The notes under the pieces: generated by a model
Database searches by the model: none
What the model was told of the DNA's origin: nothing
What the model saw: the letters and a program-made list of their open reading frames with translations, nothing else
Source: an uncultured Propionibacteriaceae bacterium
GTDB lineage: Bacteria; Actinomycetota; Actinomycetes; Propionibacteriales; Propionibacteriaceae
Direction of reading: 5' to 3'
Assembly (NCBI GenBank): GCA_938046585.1
Contig: CALIWR010000035.1
Coordinates: 14,581 to 78,580 of the forward strand
Length of the DNA stretch: 64,000 nt
Program-made: the position numbers and the translations under genes
Shown: one piece after another, positions 25,788-33,708 of the stretch
How the letters are laid out: each line of letters begins with the position of its first letter
Position numbering within the stretch: the stretch's first letter is position 1

Positions 25788-26495
25788 ATGACCGCCCGCG
25801 TCCAGGCCCGCGACAGCTTCCGTCGCCGACTCATCGCCGCCGCCTACGCCCGTCTCGCGACGCAGGGCGCAGCCGGCCTGCGGATGCGGCAGCTGGCGCG
25901 CGACCTGGGCGTCACCCCCGGCGCCCTCTACCGCTACGTGGCCGGTCGTGACGAACTGCTGACAATCCTGGTCGTCGACGCCTATGAGGCTCTGTCCGAG
26001 GCGGCGCGGCAAGCCGATTCCGAAGCGCCGAGATCGGATCTAGAGGGTCGTTGGACGGCCATCTGGCATGCAGTACGCACCTGGGCCCTCGAGCACCGCA
26101 ACGAGTACCAACTGATCTACGGCACGCCCATACCCGGCTACCGGGCGCCCGCCGACACCATCCGCCCGGCCTCGAGCATCACGCTGCTGCTGGGGCGGAT
26201 CTGCTCGCAGCTATGGGACACCGGCAGAGCCGAGTCCCGAGCCAGCGAACCCGCCCCCGAAGGCCTCGCCGAGGACGTCACGCGGATCCGGGCCTGGATC
26301 GTGGCCAACGGCCTACCCGCCGACGCCCCCGACGCCATGATCCTGGCTACCGTCGAGGCGTGGACGACCCTGATGGGCGCGGTCAGCCTGGAATTGTCGG
26401 GACATTATGTGGGCAGCATCCACAACGGGGCCGCCCACCTCGACCTGCTGGCCCGGCGCAGCTTCGGCATCCTTGCCGCCATGGCGCACAGCTAA
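25788..26495 (+). CDS. TetR-family regulator with WHG-type C-terminal domain
   Basis: From ATG 25788 (MTARVQARDSF) the protein is 235 residues. The N-terminal helix-turn-helix is clear (GLRMRQLARDLGVTPGALYRYVAGRDELL), and the ligand-binding part contains YGTPIPGYRAP, the mark of the TetR-WHG group. An upstream in-frame ATG would place translation through the operator and is less likely. The regulator is divergent from the oxidoreductase it probably represses and likely represses itself too. The inducing ligand is unknown. Confidence 0.88.
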   Translation: MTARVQARDSFRRRLIAAAYARLATQGAAGLRMRQLARDLGVTPGALYRYVAGRDELLTILVVDAYEALSEAARQADSEAPRSDLEGRWTAIWHAVRTWALEHRNEYQLIYGTPIPGYRAPADTIRPASSITLLLGRICSQLWDTGRAESRASEPAPEGLAEDVTRIRAWIVANGLPADAPDAMILATVEAWTTLMGAVSLELSGHYVGSIHNGAAHLDLLARRSFGILAAMAHS

Positions 26496-26564
26496 GCCCT
26501 CCCGAAGGCCCAGCGAAGGCCGTACGCCGCCGCGGTGATCCCGCTGACCCTGCTCGGGCCGTAG

Positions 26565-27800
26565 TCAGATCGCAGCCGGGTTCCAGGGCCATTCGGTGGT
26601 GAGGTGGGCCTCGACCGCCCGGTGCGCGAAGCGATAGGGCTTGCCGCGGCGGATGAGGCCGCGGGTAATGTCCAGGCGGCGGGCGGTGGGGCCGGCGTCG
26701 GTGGTTTTCGAATAGCCCATCCGCTGCGCGATCGCCGTCAGGTTACGCTCCTCGGGCGCTAGTTCAGCCATCGTCTGGATGAACTGTTGCTCGCGGCGCG
26801 GGAGCCGGTCGAGAATACGCTGGACGTGAGCCTCGGCCTCGGGTGCGGCGGACTGCCATCCGGTGTGGACATCGGCGGCGGTGATCAGGTCGCCGGTGCC
26901 CGCATACCAGGCCCGTTCGCCGGCGAGTTGGAACAGGAACGGCTCACCGCAGGCCAGCGCGATGATTGCGGCCTGGGCGGCGGGTTCCATAAAGACCCGT
27001 CCCCCGTCGCCGACCGGCCAGCCCCTGGTGAGGAATGGCTGCAGCGCGGCGCGGATCGCGGTGTCGTCGATGGCCCCCAGGACCGAGGTCTGGAAACGAC
27101 GCGCGAAGGTGGCGCCGGTGCCGGATCCGGCCATCTCAGCGAATTCCGGCAGTCCGGTCAGGTAGACCGCGATCGGAAGAGCCCGTCGGATCTGCAACCC
27201 GCCGGGGACCTCGAGCGGCTCCTCGTGGGTCAGCGCGTCCCCCAGCGCGACTAACAGCTGCGACAAGGCGTCCGGGTGGCCCAGGTTCTGCGCCTCGTCA
27301 AGGTGGATCACCACCATGACGTCGCCGGCCCGGATCGCAGCCCGCCCGATCTCGACCAGTAGCTCGGTGAGGGAGGTGTACGGCTCGGCGCCTTCGCTGC
27401 GGTCCCGCAGGCCGAGCGAGAGCCCCGACACGGCGACCGACTGGACCTGTCCCAGCAAGGCGGCGATCCGTTGTTCGCGGGCGACAGCCAGCCCGGCAGT
27501 GTCGGCGAGGTCCAGCAGCGCGGCGGCCACCCGCTTGATCGGATCGGCGCCGGAGGGGATCCGCAGCTGGGGTGTCACCCAGTCCCCCGCCGCTGCTGCC
27601 TCGTCTGCGATCCGCCGCACCAGCGAGGACTTGCCGGTGCCCGCCTCGCCCAGGATCGTACGGCCCCGTTCGGGGATGCCGGCCAGGCGGCGCGGGCGCA
27701 GGATGTCGTGCCAGTCGCTGAGCTGCGCGGTACGACCGGCCCAGACCTGCGGGACGGTGTCCGAGCCCGGGCTAAACGGCGAATCGAGAGGCGTCCTCAC
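26565..27800 (-). CDS. AAA/ORC1-like ATPase with C-terminal winged helix
   Basis: The 411-residue protein has Walker A GEAGTGKSS (about residue 55) and Walker B VVIHLDEAQNL (about residue 170) followed by a sensor-like YLTGLPEF, and a C-terminal winged-helix segment (IAQRMGYSKTTDAGPTARRLDITRGLIRRGKPYRF). This resembles TniB/ORC1-like ATPases found singly in actinobacteria, often of unknown role. The GTG at 27800 (VRTPLDSPFSPG) immediately follows a palindromic GATAA element with no ribosome site between, so a leaderless, self-regulated start is possible. The frame is open to 27890 but the extra part overlaps the neighbouring gene. Confidence 0.75.
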   Translation of the reverse strand: MRTPLDSPFSPGSDTVPQVWAGRTAQLSDWHDILRPRRLAGIPERGRTILGEAGTGKSSLVRRIADEAAAAGDWVTPQLRIPSGADPIKRVAAALLDLADTAGLAVAREQRIAALLGQVQSVAVSGLSLGLRDRSEGAEPYTSLTELLVEIGRAAIRAGDVMVVIHLDEAQNLGHPDALSQLLVALGDALTHEEPLEVPGGLQIRRALPIAVYLTGLPEFAEMAGSGTGATFARRFQTSVLGAIDDTAIRAALQPFLTRGWPVGDGGRVFMEPAAQAAIIALACGEPFLFQLAGERAWYAGTGDLITAADVHTGWQSAAPEAEAHVQRILDRLPRREQQFIQTMAELAPEERNLTAIAQRMGYSKTTDAGPTARRLDITRGLIRRGKPYRFAHRAVEAHLTTEWPWNPAAI

Positions 27801-27802
27801 CT

Positions 27803-27843
27803 TGATAAAGTTATCAGCGCGAGTCAGGTTTGATAAAGTTATC
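27803..27843. promoter_or_regulatory. Paired GATAA-AG-TTATC palindromes
   Basis: Two copies of GATAAAGTTATC lie at 27804-27815 and 27832-27843, 28 bases apart, the first extended to a 14-base palindrome TGATAA-AG-TTATCA. They cover the start region of the ATPase gene and the last codons of the upstream serine hydrolase. Spacing near three helical turns fits two operator dimers on one face; the binding protein is unknown, and the ATPase itself, which has a winged helix, is a candidate. Confidence 0.65.
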
Positions 27844-29121
27844 GGCGGCCCGGGGGTGCGTCCGGCGCAGCAGCCGTACGACACCGCCAAGCCCTAGCAG
27901 CACCGCGCTCGCCTGAGTAACCACGTAAAGATCCGGGGCGAAGCGGCGCGCGATGTCGTGGGTCGCCCCGGCACACCGAGGGACGAGGGCCAGCCCGACC
28001 GGGGCCGCGCCATGTATCAGCCCGGCGGCGACCGCCCCTGACCAAGAGGCCTCGCGTCGCACACGTCTGGCCCACAGCAACGAACCCAGCGCCGCGGTAG
28101 CCAGGCCGACCAGGCCGGCGTTGATGGCGGCATGGCGCACCTGGGCAGCCCAGACCGGCAGCTGGTCAGGTTCGCGTCCGGACAGGATCGCGACGATCCC
28201 GGCATGCACCCGTGCCATCAGTGGGGTCGCCACCAGGTAGTCGGTGCCCGGTACCAGCAGAGCGGCCGCCAGCCCCCGGTCGGGCAGCACCACCATCTCG
28301 CTCATGTAGTTCTCCACCAGCCCGGCGTGCCACCACAGCCGCTGCCCAGCATCGGTCCCCACGAACCAGCCGAAGCCGTACCCGACGCCGGCAGTCTGGG
28401 TGGGTGCGGTGTCGGTCATCATCGCCCGTACGCTCGAGGCCGCCAGCAGGTCTCCGCCATCTCGCAGGAAACACCGCAGATAAGCGCCGAGGTCGACGGC
28501 GCTGCTGCTGAGGTAGCCGGCCGGCGGCTGCTCCCAGGCGTCAGGGCCGGGATAGCGCAACGGCCTGCGCACCGGCACGCCGAACCAGGTAGTGTGCCCC
28601 GGCGCTAGCGCGGTGGCACGGGTATCTTCCCGGCAAGCCGCCGAGGAGGTCATCCCCAGCGGCTCGAAGATCTCCCGACGCAGGTGATCGCCGTAGCGGG
28701 TCTGGGTCACGGCCTCGACGATCTGGCCCAGCAGGGTGTAGTTGACGTTGGCGTAGCGGTGACGGCCGAGCATGGCGCCGACGGCCGCGTCGCGGCGGCG
28801 CTGGCGCGGGCCGAGCCCACTGGTGTGCTGCAGCAGCTGCCGTACCGTGACCCGGGCACCGTCGGCCCAGTCAGGCAGGTACGTCACCACCGGGGCGTCC
28901 ACGTCGATTCGGCCCCGCTCAACCAGCCGCATGATCGCGGCCGCCGTGAACGACTTGCTGAGCGAGCCGATCACCATAGGGGTACGCGGATCGGCTACCG
29001 AGCCGTACGCCCGACGCAGGAGCTCCCCGTCGCGATCCACCACGACCAGCGCCCCGCCCGGCAGGCCGAGCCGGATCAGCGAATCATGGATAAAGCCCGC
29101 CAACCGGTCCAGATCTACCAC
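27814..29121 (-). CDS. Serine beta-lactamase-like hydrolase with C-terminal membrane helices
   Basis: The protein (435 residues from GTG 29121; ATG 29166 would overlap the gene upstream by 35 bases) has a class C beta-lactamase/DD-peptidase domain: SxxK in GSLSKSF, YAN in RYANVNY, and HAG in WWHAGLVENY at the third motif. About three hydrophobic helices follow (residues 310-420), so the catalytic domain should be tethered to the membrane. Substrate unknown; homologues are often esterases or peptidases rather than resistance enzymes. The last codons (ADNFIK) are encoded by the palindrome shared with the ATPase promoter. Confidence 0.78.
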   Translation of the reverse strand: MVDLDRLAGFIHDSLIRLGLPGGALVVVDRDGELLRRAYGSVADPRTPMVIGSLSKSFTAAAIMRLVERGRIDVDAPVVTYLPDWADGARVTVRQLLQHTSGLGPRQRRRDAAVGAMLGRHRYANVNYTLLGQIVEAVTQTRYGDHLRREIFEPLGMTSSAACREDTRATALAPGHTTWFGVPVRRPLRYPGPDAWEQPPAGYLSSSAVDLGAYLRCFLRDGGDLLAASSVRAMMTDTAPTQTAGVGYGFGWFVGTDAGQRLWWHAGLVENYMSEMVVLPDRGLAAALLVPGTDYLVATPLMARVHAGIVAILSGREPDQLPVWAAQVRHAAINAGLVGLATAALGSLLWARRVRREASWSGAVAAGLIHGAAPVGLALVPRCAGATHDIARRFAPDLYVVTQASAVLLGLGGVVRLLRRTHPRAADNFIKPDSR

Positions 29122-29131
29122 GCTAGCCGCC

Positions 29132-29422
29132 TCAGTCGGACTGGACGACCTCGAAACCGGACACATCGATGCTCATCCCGCGACGCTGGTCGTCCTCATG
29201 CCCACCAGCTGGACGAGCATCGCGCCAGGCGAGGTAGTGCTCGCGGCTGTCCCACCGGGTCACGACAAGGTAGCGGCTTTCCCCTTCCACCGGGCGCAGC
29301 AACTCGAAACCGAGGAAGCCAGTGGCCTGGTCGACGGCACGCTTACGGGCGGCGAACCGCCGCTCGATCTCTTCCTCAGCACCCTCGGGATAGGTCAGGG
29401 CCGTGATGTTCACGAAAGTCAT
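29132..29422 (-). CDS. MhuD-like haem-degrading monooxygenase
   Basis: The 96-residue ferredoxin-fold protein starts at ATG 29422 after GGAG. It aligns without gaps with what I recall of mycobacterial MhuD: ERRFAAR, GFLGFELLRPV and VVTRWDS match blocks there, and Trp66 and His75 (the haem-contacting pair) fall at the same positions. The catalytic Asn7 position is Thr here, with an Asn two residues earlier (FVNIT), so activity may differ. The fold class degrades haem and frees iron, which fits the iron genes elsewhere in the window. The 198 bases to the next gene (29423-29620) hold nothing I can support. Confidence 0.75.
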   Translation of the reverse strand: MTFVNITALTYPEGAEEEIERRFAARKRAVDQATGFLGFELLRPVEGESRYLVVTRWDSREHYLAWRDARPAGGHEDDQRRGMSIDVSGFEVVQSD

Positions 29423-29620
29423 CTCGATCTCCTCTCGACTGGTTCGCGACCACGACACGCCATACTCTAGCTGCACCACCAACGCACCATGATCAAACCT
29501 TGAGACCAAGGGCCCGGGGCACATGTACGGTGAGACCGGCCTCGATCATGTAGACATCACATCCACTCTCGGATCTGCCGCACATCGCATTCTGCCCCGT
29601 ACGCCCATACGATTACTTCT

Positions 29621-30265
29621 TCAAGCCAAGGCGGAGATGAGTGATACGAGATGGAGGGACCGCAGAATACAGGAGCTTGCCACGCATACCTCCATAAGTG
29701 GAGTCGAGTGAACCAGGATCCGAAGCCGTCGATTTGCCCTATCGAGGTAAACACAGTCATCGCGTTGAAGGTCGTCGAACCGCAGTGGCGGGCTCGCCGA
29801 ATATGCGCCGGCCTTGAATAGCGCCTCGAATCGGCAAAGCCCCTTCTCGTCGAGGACTCCCGTCGGGCTCCCTTGAGTCACTCGACGGGAGATGATGTCG
29901 ATCCCGATCGCCCGACGTGCGACCGCGGCCGCCACCAGGCCATCATGGTGGGCCCAGGACACCTCATATCCTCGAGGATCCTCGACAACAGGCCTTCCGT
30001 GAGGACCACCGCACCTATCACATGACTGCCAGATACGGATATCCGATATCGCCGTTTCGGCGACAGTTGCCAGCAGAAGTCTCACCAAGATCCGTGCCGC
30101 CCGGAAATCCATGCGATCTGCTCTTCTCCCGAGCGCCAGACATCTGTCATTCTCTTCTGGACTGAGAGGTGATTCTGGAGCACGAGCAAGGACGTCACCA
30201 CTGGTAGCAACCACATAGGCGCCATCGCACCCATATGCCGACTCACACACGAACACGTTTCTCAC
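29621..30265 (-). CDS. Divergent 4'-phosphopantetheinyl transferase (Sfp type)
   Basis: The 214-residue protein shows the Sfp blocks CDRCGGPHGRP, VSWAHHDGLVAAAV and GIDI, which place CoA and magnesium. It is unusual: the acidic residue after GID is Ile, the WxxKE motif is reduced to FEALFKA, and the loop between them is only about 20 residues. It is the last gene of the operon and overlaps the carboxylic acid reductase end by 23 bases. Its predicted job is to add the phosphopantetheine arm to the reductase carrier domain. The altered motifs raise doubt about activity. The start may be GTG 30265 or a later GTG. Confidence 0.65.
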   Translation of the reverse strand: MRNVFVCESAYGCDGAYVVATSGDVLARAPESPLSPEENDRCLALGRRADRMDFRAARILVRLLLATVAETAISDIRIWQSCDRCGGPHGRPVVEDPRGYEVSWAHHDGLVAAAVARRAIGIDIISRRVTQGSPTGVLDEKGLCRFEALFKAGAYSASPPLRFDDLQRDDCVYLDRANRRLRILVHSTPLMEVCVASSCILRSLHLVSLISALA

Positions 30266-33200
30266 CGGGAGATCGGAAATTTATGTCGAAAACAAACTCG
30301 ATGTCCCTCATCGTTTTCAGGATGAACTCGCGATCCAATGACCTGACCAGGTCGACGTTCCCTGTCTCGGCCAGTGCGGCGGCGAAATTAGATGAATTGA
30401 TAAGCGATCCCCGAATAGGAATCTCTGGAGTTTGGAACCCATCCAAGAGAGGCAGCAACGAGGCACGTCTGTCGTCATCATCGAGAACGCCAAGAGCCAT
30501 ACGGAATCGCTCAAACCACTTCGCGTACGTACCCATGGGCGTGAGACTCACCCCAGCCTCGATCATCCAGTCCACGAATCGGTCGAGCGAGATCCCATCG
30601 TCGAATGGATTGACGAGATGATAGGTCTGATACCCGGAAGTCCCATTGTGCATAAGAGTGGCGATTGCATGACTGACGATATCCACCGGGAGGCCATCAT
30701 AGTGCGCATTCTCTCCGTCAGTCATGTAGAAGGAGGGAGGCACAATCCCTGTCCGCATGAGACTGAAAAGAAGACGTGTGTAAGTATCGGGGACGTTAAT
30801 CTGTCCAGGGTGATACGAGTGCGCCAGGATCATGCTGGCGCGGAACACGGTAACAGGAAGTGCGTACTGGCTGTGGGCATCTCGGAGCAACACCTCGCTG
30901 GCCCATTTAGTGGCAGCGTACCCATTCACAATTCCTCCCGTGGCACGGACCTCAGGAAGTGCCTCGCGAATGTCCACTGACTCATCCAAGGGATCTGCCT
31001 CCCGAGACAGGAGAGCCGTCGCAATACTCGACATGAAGGTAATGGGCTTCATAGGTCCGGTAAGCGCAAGCCGCAGCACCTCGGCAGTACCTGCGACGTT
31101 GGGAGCGAACAATTCCCGATAAGCAAGTGCATGATTAACCATCGCACCTGCGTGCAGGATATGAGTGATGCCGCGCGCGAGACTCTCCCACATCGTCTCG
31201 TCGAGTCCGAGTCTCGGTTCTGCAAGGTCGCCAGCAAGTACCTCAAGGTTATCAGAGAAACTGTCGAACTCAGCAAGGAGTTCCGGCGAGGTAGAGAAGG
31301 CGGATCGCAGCCGCGTCCTGGCAGCATCATCGCTGTTCGCTCTGACCAGGCATGTGACGCGGCGCGTTGTGCCGGAGAAACGACGGAGCCATTCTAGGCA
31401 GAGGAACCGCCCGAGAAAGCCGCTGGCACCGGTAATCAGAACTGACCGAGGAGTGTCATGAACGACAGCGTTCGGCTGGATCTTCGTTCTCGCGGAAAGG
31501 AATTTGGAGATTGTGAGGTCACTAGCCAGCAGAAGATCTTCACTCATACCATGAATGTCATCGAATGTAGTCAGCCATTCATTCTGCATCCTCTTGACAT
31601 TGATATAGCCGGCAAGATCTGCCAATGAATTAGATTCACTGACAAGGACATCGACTGGAATAAGCAGATCGTAGATCTGAGCTAGCAGTCGAGACAGGTG
31701 GACAGCTGTCAGAGAATCACCCCCAAGACTGCGGAATCTGGTCGTCATCCGAATGGTTTCGGGATCGATCTGCAATGTCAGGGCAGCTGCGATACGAACT
31801 GTGTCTTCAGTATCATTATTTGCCCCATGAGTGATAAGTTCAGCGAGAACACCTTCCCGGTTGGCGGCAAGTTCGTCGTAGATCGCGTCGAGCCGCGGGC
31901 GATATCGCTCCAGGAGGCGGGGGCGAACAGGCTTGCGATGATCCGACAGCAACCCATTCTCCTCGGAAAAAGGTTCTGCCTCAATGATGACTGCGGCGGG
32001 CACCTCGTAGGAATTCAGGTTCTCCTGTTCTGCCACATTTCGGAACTCGTTGAGAATCCTTCGAGACACAAGAATACTATCTTCACCTGCCGTTGTCTGC
32101 AGAGTAGAATCGTTGAGTACCGCGACAGCAAGGATAGCCGATTGATCACTCCGTCCGTAGAGGAACACCTGACGGAGCAACGAGCTTCGTGCGACGTAGA
32201 CGGCCTCCAGCGACGGGAGCGCAACAAACTCACCCTGCGCGAGTTTGATGATGGCATTCTTCCGATCGATGATACGAATAGAACCATCCGGGTCGACGGC
32301 AGCGATATCACCAGTTCGATAGTAACCATCCTCCGTGAAGATCATAGGATTAAGGTCAGGACGATTGAAGTATCCAGAGACGGTGGATGTGCTCTTAATA
32401 AGAAGCTCTCCTCGCGCAGCAGGTCGGTCCGATCGGAAATAGCCGAGTTCTGGGACATCATCGAGACGATAATCAATAACTGGCGGGCTGAGGAATCGCC
32501 CATCCGCAAGGACCCCACCGATCTCTGTCGTACCATAGAGCTCATGGAGTTCGATCCCCAGCAGAAGCTCCATGAACGCCTTAAGTTCTGCCGAGACCGG
32601 CGCCGAGGTACAACTCGCCCACTCCACCCGGCCGCCGAGCACGGACACACGCATGTCATCAAGGATCTGACGAACATTCGTATCATCGCCATCATGGGAG
32701 CCGACTCGACGCTGGTATTCCTGATGAAGAAGCTCGCATACCCGAGGCACGAGGGAAAGTTCCGTCGGGCGAGCTAAAGCGAGATCCTCGAAGAAGTTCG
32801 ACAGGTTCGTCGTGGAGGCGAAGTACGTGATACCACCGCGTGAAAGGGTACTGCGAACCGACGAGTGGCCAGCCACGTGGCTCATAGGCATGTAATGGAA
32901 GCTTGCGACATGGGCCTTCTCGGCAAAGAACTCCGACCAGCCCTCTCCACCCCACATCTCGCCAACAAGCCTTGCGGAATACATGGCTCCCTTCGGTTCA
33001 CCCGTACTCCCTGACGTATAGAGAAGCATGGCCAGATGATCATCGTCAACCCGATTCGGTTCCCATTCCAGAATGGAATCAAGATTCAGCGGCTCGGGGG
33101 TAATACGAGCACTGTGGATGGACTTCTGAAGGGCTTCTCGATGTCCAGATTCGCCTCCACGATAGTCGAGGATGAGTATCCGTTCGATCGTGCTGATATG

Positions 33201-33623
33201 CGAGATGATATCGTCGACACGATCCAGTAAATCGACAGACACTACAAGGAGACGCGGAGTCGTCTCCTCCAAGATGGCCAGGTGCTGTGTCATCGATCCG
33301 CTCGTCTGTAGCGGAACCGTCGTAATGCCGATGAGATTGCACGCAAAATCGACGGTCGTGAAGTCGATCCCCGGGTACCCGAGCAACGCGGCCCGGTCAC
33401 CGCTTCTGAGGCTCCCTCTGCCGGCCTGCTTGCACAGCTGCACGGAAACGGCTTCAACACGACGGCGAAGCTCTCCGTACGTCAAGACGTTGTATCGACT
33501 CAGGAGTTCGACGCCCATCCGTTCCCGATCTGAATTCGATTTCGGGATTGGCCGACGATCTGCAAGTGCAGGCCTACCAGAAAAGCGATCAAGGATCGAC
33601 ATCATCTGTACATTAAGCTGCAT
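30243..33623 (-). CDS. Carboxylic acid reductase (A-PCP-R, three-domain)
   Basis: The 1126-residue enzyme has the carboxylic acid reductase order. The adenylation domain (about 20-600) carries YTSGSTGEPKG (near 202), ELYGTTEIGG, YRTGDIA and the family-specific LLSDHRKPVRPRL. The carrier domain has Ser in LGGDSL (near 637). The reductase domain binds NADPH through TGASGFLG (near 732) and has the Tyr/Lys pair in NGYAATKWASE. Such enzymes activate a carboxylic acid with ATP, tether it, and release the aldehyde. The natural substrate is probably DHHA or a derivative made by the three upstream enzymes; this is inference. Start 33623 was chosen because GGGAG lies six bases upstream. Confidence 0.88.
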   Translation of the reverse strand: MQLNVQMMSILDRFSGRPALADRRPIPKSNSDRERMGVELLSRYNVLTYGELRRRVEAVSVQLCKQAGRGSLRSGDRAALLGYPGIDFTTVDFACNLIGITTVPLQTSGSMTQHLAILEETTPRLLVVSVDLLDRVDDIISHISTIERILILDYRGGESGHREALQKSIHSARITPEPLNLDSILEWEPNRVDDDHLAMLLYTSGSTGEPKGAMYSARLVGEMWGGEGWSEFFAEKAHVASFHYMPMSHVAGHSSVRSTLSRGGITYFASTTNLSNFFEDLALARPTELSLVPRVCELLHQEYQRRVGSHDGDDTNVRQILDDMRVSVLGGRVEWASCTSAPVSAELKAFMELLLGIELHELYGTTEIGGVLADGRFLSPPVIDYRLDDVPELGYFRSDRPAARGELLIKSTSTVSGYFNRPDLNPMIFTEDGYYRTGDIAAVDPDGSIRIIDRKNAIIKLAQGEFVALPSLEAVYVARSSLLRQVFLYGRSDQSAILAVAVLNDSTLQTTAGEDSILVSRRILNEFRNVAEQENLNSYEVPAAVIIEAEPFSEENGLLSDHRKPVRPRLLERYRPRLDAIYDELAANREGVLAELITHGANNDTEDTVRIAAALTLQIDPETIRMTTRFRSLGGDSLTAVHLSRLLAQIYDLLIPVDVLVSESNSLADLAGYINVKRMQNEWLTTFDDIHGMSEDLLLASDLTISKFLSARTKIQPNAVVHDTPRSVLITGASGFLGRFLCLEWLRRFSGTTRRVTCLVRANSDDAARTRLRSAFSTSPELLAEFDSFSDNLEVLAGDLAEPRLGLDETMWESLARGITHILHAGAMVNHALAYRELFAPNVAGTAEVLRLALTGPMKPITFMSSIATALLSREADPLDESVDIREALPEVRATGGIVNGYAATKWASEVLLRDAHSQYALPVTVFRASMILAHSYHPGQINVPDTYTRLLFSLMRTGIVPPSFYMTDGENAHYDGLPVDIVSHAIATLMHNGTSGYQTYHLVNPFDDGISLDRFVDWMIEAGVSLTPMGTYAKWFERFRMALGVLDDDDRRASLLPLLDGFQTPEIPIRGSLINSSNFAAALAETGNVDLVRSLDREFILKTMRDIEFVFDINFRSPGEKRVRV

Positions 33624-33708
33624 TATCATCTCCCGTGGTTTTGCTCTCGGAAAGGGACTGCTTTTAGCATTCGAGGTATCACGTCTGTTCTTACCATGCC
33701 ATCCACCA

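Noticed and set aside
29557..29760. Minus-strand frame overlapping the phosphopantetheinyl transferase end
   Set aside because: It overlaps a better supported gene and has no ribosome site or recognisable domain.
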